From Thiomicrorhabdus sp. Milos-T2 (GTDB lineage Bacteria > Pseudomonadota > Gammaproteobacteria > Thiomicrospirales > Thiomicrospiraceae), in the NCBI RefSeq assembly GCF_000702325.1, contig NZ_KL370892.1, forward strand, positions 310,001-374,000: DNA of 64,000 nucleotides. Reading direction: 5' to 3'. The position numbers and the translations under genes were made by a program. Under the pieces are notes generated by a model. That model made no database searches and had not been told where the DNA came from. It was given only the letters and a program-made list of their open reading frames with translations. Shown here one piece after another: positions 52,281 to 60,112 of this stretch. Each line of letters begins with the position of its first letter. Positions within the stretch are counted from its first letter, which is position 1.

Positions 52281-52464
52281 GAGACCTTTGCACGAGAGTA
52301 TGCGCGAGTAAAAATGGTTAAAATTCACCTGATTTTTGTTGTACCCCAAGGGTACTTCCGTTGGGCGACAACTTGCGAATAGCTAGCTATTCCCTGCGTT
52401 TTCCGCCGCAATCAAGCAAATTTTCTCTCATTTTTCTTTCGCACCTATCTCGTGCAAAGGTCTC
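52281..52464 (+). mobile_element. MITE-like element, copy H (one nested insert)
   Basis: 184 bp, perfect 17-bp TIRs, perfect TATAA duplication (52276-52280, 52465-52469). The 28-bp insert at 52342-52369 contains TACCCCAAGGGTA and sits at the same position as in copies E and G. Confidence 0.92.
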
Positions 52465-52514
52465 TATAAGGCTTTCAGAGATTGTAGGCTTTTTTTATTT
52501 GTGATGAGTCAATA

Positions 52515-53816
52515 TTAAAATACCATCATTAATTGTGCAGAAAGGCGGTTGTCTATACTATCAAGGATAGTATGAACAGCGGAAGATGCCGGAGTATTTG
52601 GTGCATCAATATTACGGATTTCATAGTTTAAACGTACCGATGTCTTTTTATTAAAGAAGTACTGAGCACCCAATGTGGTTGTAGTGAAAACACGTTTAGC
52701 CGTCGCACCTCCATCACCATTCGAATCTGTCGCAGAATTTAAAACATCATAACGTGCGTTTAGTTCCATATTAGGCATTACACGATAACCTAGGTCAATT
52801 TGGTAGGCATCTGCCTTTTGATCTTTGAGAACACTAAAAGTTCCCCCGTTTGCAGGGGTTCTTGCCCCAGTTGTTCCGTTATAAATCATGCCGTCAGCGG
52901 TAATATATTCAGCGGCTGCACGGTATTTACCATCAAAATAGGTTGCACCTAAACCAGCACGATCTAGCTTGTGTCCTGATGTACCATCAATCGTGCGTTT
53001 TCCATTGTGACTCCAAGCATAGAACTTCATACTATGACTGCGTGGCCCTTTAGATTTCCCGAAAGCCTTTTCAGTAGAAAGGTAGAGGTAGGTATCTTTA
53101 TCATTATCGTTATCTTGTAATGCAAGCCCATTACCATTACCAAACATAGCGGCGTAGCTAGTTTCCCACTCACCTGTTTTAAAAGAATCAAAGATCTGAA
53201 CACCGGTATCTCTAACGGCACCAACAGATGATTTACGAGCGGTATCACCTGATGAATTTGTGAAGAAACGTTCAACAAGTAAACGACCTGTCCCATTAGT
53301 AAAATTAACGTAGTTAAAGACTGGAATCCCTTTAAAAGATTCTTCTGAACCAGGTGTTTTGAATAGACCTGCACGAATACGAGCACCTGGGATTTTGTTA
53401 ATTGTAATACTGGCATCAGTGAGTTGGCCTTGTGAAGCTTTGCCTCCTGTTGTGATACCGTTGTTACCAAATTCCATCATTAAAAAGTAGTTAACATCTT
53501 TATCTAACGGAAAGTTGGCACCACGTGCCCCAATACGAGCACGCTTAATATTAAAACCGCTAGCATTCGTTAGCTGTGGTGCTAATTGGTTAAAGGCTGC
53601 TGATTGTCCAATACCAGGCCCTGCTTTAAGCTTTGTATCATCTGTTTGTTGATAATCAATTTGTGCAAACCCCCATACTTTAGCTCTAGGAGCTTGATCG
53701 TTTTTTTCAGTCCCTTGTAACATTAACCAGTTTGCTGCTTGAACCTGAGTACTGCAAAGTACGGTGGTAATCGCTAAAATTAGGCCTGTTTTATTAAATT
53801 GGGTAATTGTCTTCAT
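52515..53816 (-). CDS. Phosphate-selective-type (OprO/OprP-like) porin
   Basis: 433 residues with a 27-residue signal peptide (QVQAA). The mature sequence alternates amphipathic strands with Gly/Asn/Asp-rich loops and ends in LMMVF (terminal Phe). FNIKRARIGARGANFPLDKDVNYFLMMEFG and AGLFKTPGSEESF are reminiscent of the porin O/P family. Substrate cannot be assigned. It lies 84 bp downstream of the dsrE-like gene on the same strand, divergent from the ECF sigma factor pair, and is a candidate member of that regulon. Confidence 0.85.
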   Translation of the reverse strand: MKTITQFNKTGLILAITTVLCSTQVQAANWLMLQGTEKNDQAPRAKVWGFAQIDYQQTDDTKLKAGPGIGQSAAFNQLAPQLTNASGFNIKRARIGARGANFPLDKDVNYFLMMEFGNNGITTGGKASQGQLTDASITINKIPGARIRAGLFKTPGSEESFKGIPVFNYVNFTNGTGRLLVERFFTNSSGDTARKSSVGAVRDTGVQIFDSFKTGEWETSYAAMFGNGNGLALQDNDNDKDTYLYLSTEKAFGKSKGPRSHSMKFYAWSHNGKRTIDGTSGHKLDRAGLGATYFDGKYRAAAEYITADGMIYNGTTGARTPANGGTFSVLKDQKADAYQIDLGYRVMPNMELNARYDVLNSATDSNGDGGATAKRVFTTTTLGAQYFFNKKTSVRLNYEIRNIDAPNTPASSAVHTILDSIDNRLSAQLMMVF

Positions 53817-53900
53817 ATTTATTCTCTTTATCTCTCTAAGGTTGCTAATTGTTTTTTATCTTTTATTTTTTTGTCTTGATAGTTATTTACGTGTCTTTGA

Positions 53901-54362
53901 TTAAGGTTTTAAAACCTGCCATCCAGCGGCATTAAGTTGCAAAATTCGGCCTGCACCCGCAGCGACATTAGTTACCCCTTCTTGAAGTTCAGGTCTATGG
54001 CCAAGTTTTTTTGCCATGTTTTTAATCGTGTTTTCACAGGCACTAAAACGAACACCAGAATCCATTAAAATCTTAATACGTGGAGTATTCACATTACCGT
54101 CAAATAAGAGGCGTAAACCAGGACCAAAGGCCACTACTTCAATATCAACATTATCAGCACCGTAGTAACGTTGAAGATTCCCAGCAACGTTTAGAACTAA
54201 GGTTTGTTTAAAAGGATTGTTGTCACTAATTTGCAAAACAATTTTATGTTCTGCAAAGGTATCAGGTAAGGGAGCCTCTTTTTGGGGAGCTGCATTGCTA
54301 GGGAGTGATGTAAATAGAGCAAACATAAAGCCCATCAGTTTGACTAAATTGAGTTTTTTCAT
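53901..54362 (-). CDS. Periplasmic DsrE-family protein
   Basis: 153 residues, signal peptide at 1-24 (LPSNAAP). Mature part is a DsrE fold: HKIVLQISDNNPFKQTLVLNVAGNL, IEVVAFGPGLRLLFDGN, VRFSACENTIKNMAKKLG, then GAGRILQLNAAGWQVLKP. The single Cys in FSACEN is at the usual DsrE cysteine position. DsrE-type proteins bind or transfer sulfane sulfur. Tandem 12-bp repeats lie in its leader (54377-54400). It is divergent from the ECF sigma factor, whose partner appears to end with the same type of domain. Confidence 0.88.
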   Translation of the reverse strand: MKKLNLVKLMGFMFALFTSLPSNAAPQKEAPLPDTFAEHKIVLQISDNNPFKQTLVLNVAGNLQRYYGADNVDIEVVAFGPGLRLLFDGNVNTPRIKILMDSGVRFSACENTIKNMAKKLGHRPELQEGVTNVAAGAGRILQLNAAGWQVLKP

Positions 54363-54376
54363 AAAAATTTCCTTGA

Positions 54377-54400
54377 TTATTTTGGTTCTTATTTTGGTTC
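54377..54400 (-). promoter_or_regulatory. Tandem 12-bp direct repeat in the dsrE leader
   Basis: GAACCAAAATAA occurs twice head to tail (minus strand), 15-38 bases before the dsrE start codon. A related GAACCGAATAA occurs in opposite orientation near 54431-54441. Possible regulator binding sites. Confidence 0.45.
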
Positions 54401-54590
54401 AAAATTTGGCGCGCTTAACTAGTAAACGTTTGAACCGAATAAATTATTCCATTGATTTAAGATGAAAGATTTTATTGGCCTAACAACTTTTTAAATATCG
54501 TAAATTGCTAATATATAAAAGGTTTTACAAATAAAAATTTATAGATTAGTATCAAAAAAGAGCTAATTTGAATAAGAAATAAAAACCACT

Positions 54591-55163
54591 ATGACGTTAT
54601 CCATTAAGGTTAAAAATTTGTTTGGGGACAAACAAAAAAAACGAAAATTAAATGCATTATTTGCAGAGAAATACCAAAACTTATATCGTTTGGCGTATGC
54701 TTGGTGTCACCAACCAGCTCAAGCGGAAGATTTGGTTCAAGAGACTTTGCTGAAAGCCTTAGAAAAATCTAATGATATTGAAAATTTAGAGCATTTAGAC
54801 GCATTTCTTGCCACAATCATGCGAAATACTTTTTTAGATGTTATGCGTTTTAACAAACGATGGCAGTGGACAAATGAGAATGAAATCGATGAATTTTTTT
54901 CTAAGGATTGCAGTGAAACTGAGATGATTGCTCAACAAAAATCAGAATGTTTATATAAGGCAATGGCAAGTTTACCTTTTGAACAGAGAGAGGCCATTGC
55001 TTTGGTAGATTTACAAGGGTTTAGTTACCAACAAATTGCAGATATTACAGCAACCCCCATTGGCACGGTTATGAGCAGAATTTCACGAGGGCGTGAGAGT
55101 CTGTTAAAACGTATGAAACACATTGAAAAGTATGGAACCAACATTGTTCCATTGCGGAGATAG
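54591..55163 (+). CDS. ECF-type RNA polymerase sigma factor
   Basis: 190 residues. Region 2: LFAEKYQNLYRLAYAWCHQPAQAEDLVQETLLKALEK and FLATIMRNTFLDVMR. Region 4: ALASLPFEQREAIALVDLQGFSYQQIADITATPIGTVMSRISRGRESL (starting MASLPFEQ), the -35-binding HTH. It directs transcription under control of the downstream anti-sigma factor, whose start lies 2 bp after its stop codon. Divergent from dsrE-porin, which are the likely targets. The 228-bp gap was searched by eye for a shared ECF promoter without a convincing match. Confidence 0.94.
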   Translation: MTLSIKVKNLFGDKQKKRKLNALFAEKYQNLYRLAYAWCHQPAQAEDLVQETLLKALEKSNDIENLEHLDAFLATIMRNTFLDVMRFNKRWQWTNENEIDEFFSKDCSETEMIAQQKSECLYKAMASLPFEQREAIALVDLQGFSYQQIADITATPIGTVMSRISRGRESLLKRMKHIEKYGTNIVPLRR

Positions 55164-55165
55164 AG

Positions 55166-55891
55166 ATGAAACATTCTATTGAAACTTATCATTTGCACGC
55201 TTATATAGACGGTGAATTGAGTTATGAAGAAGCAGCCGAAGTGGAAGCGGCGATTGCGGTAGATTTAAAGCTTAAAGAGAAGCTTGAAGAGCTTAATCAA
55301 CTAAAAACTAAAATGTCTTTAGCTTATACCGAGAATATACCTAAACCGGTTAATAGCAAACTACCTAATTTTGAAAACAAACATACGTTGGAAAACAAAC
55401 ATACGCCTTGGTGGACGACTTCAAAAGCTGCCGCTGCTTCACTTTTTTTGGGTTTGTTAATCGGTTCAGGTGCTTTAAAGTTGTATATGGCTAATAATTT
55501 GGCGGATTCGCCGATGATGCATCAAACCGTTGCAGAAAGTTCACAGAATTATCTGGTACATTTAGATTCTGACCTCCCTGAAAAAGAGCAAAAAACCATT
55601 AAACAAATTGAAAGCTTATTAGATGATTCTGATCCCAACATTAGAGTTGACCTTATTTCAAACTATAAAGGGGTTGAGTTGTTTGATGTCAATAATCCCA
55701 ATAGTAAAGAGTTGTTGAGATTGGTGGGTAAATACCCAAATTTGACACTGTTTGCCTGTAAAAGAGCATTAGAACGTGCCAAAAAAGAGGGAAGACCAAT
55801 AACCGTTTTACCGCAAGTTAAGAAAGATAAACCCGCGATAGATGCCGTAGTGGAAAGACTAAAGTCTGGTTGGAACTATATTAAAATTTAA
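55166..55891 (+). CDS. Anti-sigma factor with C-terminal DsrE-like domain
   Basis: 241 residues. Cytoplasmic anti-sigma region about 1-85 (YHLHAYIDGELSYEEAAEVEAAI, typical of ECF anti-sigma factors but without zinc-finger cysteines). One membrane helix near 90-110 (AAAASLFLGLLIGSGALKLYM). The external part (about 125-241) resembles the adjacent DsrE protein: VDLISNYKGVELFD, LTLFACKRALERAKKEG, AVVERLKSGWNYIKI align with VEVVAFGPG-type, FSACENTIKN and LNAAGWQVLK segments. The single Cys is conserved. This suggests sensing of periplasmic sulfur species. Confidence 0.82.
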   Translation: MKHSIETYHLHAYIDGELSYEEAAEVEAAIAVDLKLKEKLEELNQLKTKMSLAYTENIPKPVNSKLPNFENKHTLENKHTPWWTTSKAAAASLFLGLLIGSGALKLYMANNLADSPMMHQTVAESSQNYLVHLDSDLPEKEQKTIKQIESLLDDSDPNIRVDLISNYKGVELFDVNNPNSKELLRLVGKYPNLTLFACKRALERAKKEGRPITVLPQVKKDKPAIDAVVERLKSGWNYIKI

Positions 55892-55984
55892 TAACGCTAC
55901 TTGATGGAGTTGATATTATTTTGGATATGTCGGAAAGACGATATGAGGTAAACTAATCTAAATATTACCAATATGAATTTATAA

Positions 55985-57310
55985 ATGATTAATACGCCAA
56001 AACCAGAGCAACGATGTTTGTTAATAAATAGAAGCTTTTACCCGCTGTTTTGGGTACAGTTTTTAGGCGCTTTTAATGATAATCTATTCAAAAATGCCTT
56101 GGTCATGTTGATTACTTTTCGGTTATCAAACTCTGCTGGTGATACGGGTTTATTAATTACCTTAGCGGCAGGGTTATTCATTTTACCCTTTTTTTTATTC
56201 TCATCTTTAGCGGGTCAAATTGCTGACCGCTACCCTAAATATATTCTGATAAAAAAAATTAAATTGGCTGAAGTCTTAATCATGGGATTGGGTGCAATAG
56301 CTTTATTAAGTCAGGATCTCTGGTTACTGTTTTTAACGTTGTTTTTAATGGGTAGTCAGTCTGCTTTTTTTGGGCCTATTAAGTATTCTATTTTGCCTGA
56401 AATACTAACAGATAATGCCTTAATAAAAGGTAATGGACTATTTAGTGGTTCTACCTTTATCGCAATTCTTCTTGGCACTATTTTGGGTGGGTTTGGTGTT
56501 CTTTTAGAAGACGGTTTAAAGGTCATGTCTGTTGCGGTTATTGTGGTCGCAATTATTGGTTATCTAATCAGTTTACAAGTGCAACAAGGTCAAGCGGCAG
56601 ATAACACTTTGCAGATAGAGTTAAATATATTTAAAAGTACTCGCTCAATGATTGTAGAAAGCCTTAATTACAAAACGGCTTTTTTCTCTGTTCTGGCAAT
56701 TTCTTGGTTTTGGTTTATTGGCGCTGTTTTACTCAGTCAAATGCCAACCTTAGTTAAATATGACTTACAAGCTAATGACAATGTTGTTATCGCCTACTTA
56801 ACCTTGTTTTCAATTGGAATTGGCGTAGGAGCAGGTTTAGTTTCTAAATTTATGTCTTCACAAGTGCATATTAGATGGCATTGGCTGATGTTACTAGGCA
56901 TGTCCTTGTCTTTATTGATAACGGTAATAAGTATTGAGAATACCGATTTTGTTGAGTTAGCCGCCGCACAAAATGTTCCACATGAAACGCTTTTAAATTT
57001 CTTAGAATTTATCGTTATTTGGCCCGCTAATATCAGTTTTTTTGCATTAGGAATGCTGGCAGTACTGGGAGGGGCTTATATTGTGCCGCTTTACACACTA
57101 TTGCAAACGCATACACCTAATTCGGTACGTGCTAGAATGGTCGCTGTTAACAACATAATGAACGCATTATTAATGGTGCTTTCAGCGATATTATTAATGA
57201 TAGGTTTTGCTTTTGAGCTAAGTTTACTCAATATGTTAATGATATTGGCGGCTGTGAATGTATTGTTAGTCGCACTACTTTTTGCAAAAAGGTTTTTAGC
57301 TTCGCAATAA
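55985..57310 (+). CDS. lplT: Lysophospholipid transporter LplT-like MFS protein
   Basis: 441 residues, about 12 helices. PLFWVQFLGAFNDNLFKNALVMLI at the N-terminus and GSQSAFFGPIKYSILPEIL are hallmarks of LplT-type flippases. It moves lysophosphatidylethanolamine and related lipids inward across the inner membrane for reacylation by Aas, whose gene follows after 136 bp. A parS-like sequence lies inside the gene near its end. The two genes are a classic functional pair. Confidence 0.92.
   Translation: MINTPKPEQRCLLINRSFYPLFWVQFLGAFNDNLFKNALVMLITFRLSNSAGDTGLLITLAAGLFILPFFLFSSLAGQIADRYPKYILIKKIKLAEVLIMGLGAIALLSQDLWLLFLTLFLMGSQSAFFGPIKYSILPEILTDNALIKGNGLFSGSTFIAILLGTILGGFGVLLEDGLKVMSVAVIVVAIIGYLISLQVQQGQAADNTLQIELNIFKSTRSMIVESLNYKTAFFSVLAISWFWFIGAVLLSQMPTLVKYDLQANDNVVIAYLTLFSIGIGVGAGLVSKFMSSQVHIRWHWLMLLGMSLSLLITVISIENTDFVELAAAQNVPHETLLNFLEFIVIWPANISFFALGMLAVLGGAYIVPLYTLLQTHTPNSVRARMVAVNNIMNALLMVLSAILLMIGFAFELSLLNMLMILAAVNVLLVALLFAKRFLASQ
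56974..56989. promoter_or_regulatory. parS-like site (2 mismatches)
   Basis: TGTTCCACATGAAACG versus TGTTCCACGTGAAACA. Weakest of the five sites; inside lplT. Confidence 0.35.
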
Positions 57311-57446
57311 AATTGAACTCACAAAGCTAAGCCCAAGTGTCATATTTTGTTGAAACGAAAAAGTTACAAAGACTAAGATAAAGAACAAAGACAAAGAACA
57401 ATATTAAAGCGCAAAGAGGCGTTTTAAAGAAAAGATAGGATTTTGA

Positions 57447-59609
57447 ATGAAGTGGTTATTTAAACTAATCGTAAAAGGGTTATTTAAGCTTATTTATCGT
57501 GTGGAGGTAAAGGGGTTAGATAACTACCAAAAAGCCATTGAAAGTGAGCGACCGGTGTTAATCATTGCCAATCATGTCTCTTTACTGGATGGTCCTTTAC
57601 TTGATTTGTTTATTCCAGGTGAAACGACTTTTATGGTCGATAAGTCCCACACTAAAAAGTGGACTGAGCGTTTTATCTTATCGATGAGCCACTTTTTTAC
57701 TGTTGACATTCATAGTGCGTACGCTGCCAAACATATGATTGACGAACTTAAAAAAGGCCGTCAATGCATGATATTTCCAGAGGGAAGAATCACCACTACT
57801 GGCGCAATAATGAAAGTGTATGAAGGAACAGGTTTAGTCGCTGAAAAAACCAATGCAGCCGTATTGCCAGTAAATATTGGAGGCGCTCTTTATAGCCGTT
57901 TTTCATATTTAGATGGAACAAAATATGCGTTTATTAAACGTTTTTGGTTTCCTAAAATTACCCTTAGCATTCAACCTTTTGCGGAAATTAAGTTAGACCC
58001 TGCTATTAAGGGTTCTAAAAAACATAAGTTTTATAAAAGTATTGTTTTCAATTTACTGCGTGATGGCGGCTACTATGGTGCAGTTAAATCTGAATCTATC
58101 TTTTCAAAACTGCTGGCGGCTAAAGGCCAATATCAAGCAAAAGCACAAGTGATTGAAGATATTAATGAGGCGAAATTAAGTCTAAAAAAATTGACTCAAG
58201 CTTCGGTTATTTTAGGTAAGGCATTACAAAAACAATTAACAGATGAAAAGCGTGTAGGGTTAATGCTACCGAATGTATCGGGTATGCCAGCCACATTTTT
58301 TGCCTTGCAAGCCTATGGTTATGTGCCTGCTATGATTAACTTTACTGCTGGACAAGCGGCGATTCAATCAGCCTGCACAACCGCAGAACTAAAAACGATT
58401 GTGACCTCTAGAAAGTTTGTTGAGGCGTTTGAAATTCAACCGTTAGTTGATGCATTGTCTGAAAATGTGTGTTTCCTCTATTTAGAAGACGTGCGTGAAA
58501 CGATTGGATTAGGTTCAAAGTTAGCAGGCCTGGTAACGCCTCCAAAATCTTTACCAGGTTACAAAGTGTCGGCTGAAAATGAAGCGGTTGTTTTGTTTAC
58601 TTCAGGTTCTGAAGGGGTGCCAAAAGGGGTTGTGCTTTCGCATAATAATTTGGTGAGCAATATTGAACAAATTAATGCCATGCTCAACCTATTACCAACT
58701 GAAAAAATATTTAATGCTTTACCTACGTTTCACTGTTTTGGGCTGACTGCAGGTATGTTGTGGCCAATATTAAAAGGTGCTCAAGTCTATATGTATCCTT
58801 CGCCGGTGCATTACGGGATTGTTCCAGAGATGGTTTACCAAACTAACTCACGTTATATATTTGGAACAGACACCTTTTTTAGTGGTTATGCCCGTAAAGC
58901 AGATAATTTTGATTTTTATAGTATTCGTGCCTTAATTGCAGGTGCTGAGCGTTTACGTCCAGAAACTCGTGAGGTTTACGCTAGTAAATACCATCAACCT
59001 ATCTATGAGGGTTATGGCGTAACAGAAACGACCCCCGTGCTAGCGGTCAATATTCCCACTGCCTACAAACATGGTTCGGTAGGTCAATTTGTACCTGCGG
59101 TTGAACACCGTTTAGAACCTGTCCCCGGGATTGAAGAAGGTGGTCGTTTACATGTAAAAGGGCCCAATATCATGCTGGGTTACTTAATGCCAGATAAACC
59201 AGGCCTGTTGCAACCACCAGAAGGTGGTTGGCATGATACAGGTGATATTGTTGAAGTTGATAGTGATGGTTTTGTTTGGATAAAAGGGCGTGCTAAACGT
59301 TTTGCCAAAATTGGCGGCGAGATGGTTTCATTAACCGCAGTTGAAACTTACATTAATAAGGCAAGTCCAGAAGGCCATCATGTGGTTGTAGCCGTGCCAG
59401 ATGAGCGTAAAGGCGAGCAATTGGTGTTAGTGACTGATGACAATACCTTAAGCAGAAAAACCGTTACAGATGCCGCTAAAGATGCTCTAGTTTCTGAGTT
59501 AATGATTCCGAAGACAGTTATCTTAGTAGAAGCTGTTCCAGTTTTAGGTACGGGTAAAACTAATTATCCAGAAGTACAAAAAATAGCAGAACGACATTTT
59601 AGTAGTTAA
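57447..59609 (+). CDS. aas: Bifunctional lysophospholipid acyltransferase / acyl-ACP synthetase (Aas)
   Basis: 720 residues. PlsC-type acyltransferase domain (about 1-200): IIANHVSLLDGPLLD (HX4D motif) and MIFPEGRITTTG. AMP-forming acyl ligase domain (about 235-715): FTSGSEGVPKGVVLSHNN (P-loop), YEGYGVTETTPVL, WHDTGDIVEVDSDGFVWIKGRAKRFAKIGGEM. It reacylates lysophospholipids delivered by LplT using acyl-ACP. Full length and intact. Two partial palindromes lie in the coding region (58525 and 59198). Confidence 0.94.
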   Translation: MKWLFKLIVKGLFKLIYRVEVKGLDNYQKAIESERPVLIIANHVSLLDGPLLDLFIPGETTFMVDKSHTKKWTERFILSMSHFFTVDIHSAYAAKHMIDELKKGRQCMIFPEGRITTTGAIMKVYEGTGLVAEKTNAAVLPVNIGGALYSRFSYLDGTKYAFIKRFWFPKITLSIQPFAEIKLDPAIKGSKKHKFYKSIVFNLLRDGGYYGAVKSESIFSKLLAAKGQYQAKAQVIEDINEAKLSLKKLTQASVILGKALQKQLTDEKRVGLMLPNVSGMPATFFALQAYGYVPAMINFTAGQAAIQSACTTAELKTIVTSRKFVEAFEIQPLVDALSENVCFLYLEDVRETIGLGSKLAGLVTPPKSLPGYKVSAENEAVVLFTSGSEGVPKGVVLSHNNLVSNIEQINAMLNLLPTEKIFNALPTFHCFGLTAGMLWPILKGAQVYMYPSPVHYGIVPEMVYQTNSRYIFGTDTFFSGYARKADNFDFYSIRALIAGAERLRPETREVYASKYHQPIYEGYGVTETTPVLAVNIPTAYKHGSVGQFVPAVEHRLEPVPGIEEGGRLHVKGPNIMLGYLMPDKPGLLQPPEGGWHDTGDIVEVDSDGFVWIKGRAKRFAKIGGEMVSLTAVETYINKASPEGHHVVVAVPDERKGEQLVLVTDDNTLSRKTVTDAAKDALVSELMIPKTVILVEAVPVLGTGKTNYPEVQKIAERHFSS

Positions 59610-59630
59610 CGACTATTTTTATCTTTAATG

Positions 59631-60052
59631 AGATTTGAATCATTTTCACTCTTGTGATGCTTAATATTGTAGCTTGGACAAAGGCCATAAGTCCCCTTGT
59701 AATAAATGGTGCAAGGTTCTTAGTGTAGTGAACGGTAAAGAAACGCTGCTGTTTGAGTACCCCAAGGGCATTTCCTACGGGGCACCAGCGAGTTCAGCGT
59801 TTTCAGTTCACAAGCTTAGAACTTGCCCATTTATGGAGTGGGGTTTGTTTTTTCTTGTCTCTGCAGCCAAGTTCTTCGTTTGGTTACTTTTTTGCCAAAT
59901 TGCAAAAAGTAACGGGAAGCCTGAGTGACAATATTTAAGGCAACGGCTAATATTTAAAAAGGCTTCTCAATCGCTGTACTATGAAGTGACCCCAAAAAGT
60001 TGGACACTAACTCTGGGGTGACTTCACTGTCTGATTAAATCTAAGCGTTTAC
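59631..60052 (+). repeat. Structured non-coding repeat, copy 3, with nested inserts
   Basis: Matches copies 1 and 2 but is about 90 bp longer. Extra pieces: 29 bp at 59758-59786 (TACCCCAAGGGCA...CGGGGCACC) in the loop of the long hairpin; 28 bp near 59854-59881 ending TTCTTCGTTT; and ~45 bp at 59982-60026 with TGACCCC / GGGGTGA inverted ends. An 84-codon frame through it is not a gene. It fills most of the 503-bp gap 59610-60112; the remainder holds the palindrome. Confidence 0.85.
59982..60026. mobile_element. IS3-like end pair, ~45-bp remnant
   Basis: Inverted ends GAAGTGACCCC / GGGGTGACTTC (one mismatch) enclose AAAAAGTTGGACACTAACTCT. TGACCCCAAAAAGTTGGACA resembles the termini of IS3-group elements. 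It is flanked by ACT on both sides, a 3-bp duplication, and is absent from copies 1 and 2. Confidence 0.6.
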
Positions 60053-60085
60053 AAATAATTCAGTGTTATTGCCTTTTCCAAGGCT

Positions 60086-60097
60086 ACCAGGCCTGGT
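60086..60097. terminator. Iterated palindrome downstream of batD
   Basis: Perfect ACCAGGCCTGGT in an 18-bp palindrome (60083-60100), 13 bases beyond the minus-strand batD stop codon. Probable terminator hairpin for the Bat operon. Confidence 0.7.
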
Positions 60098-60112
60098 AGC
60101 TTTAAATAAGGC

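Noticed and set aside
59674-59938. Two overlapping ORFs (84 and 61 codons) in structured repeat copy 3
   Set aside because: Frames exist only because of the micro-inserts and are broken in copies 1 and 2.
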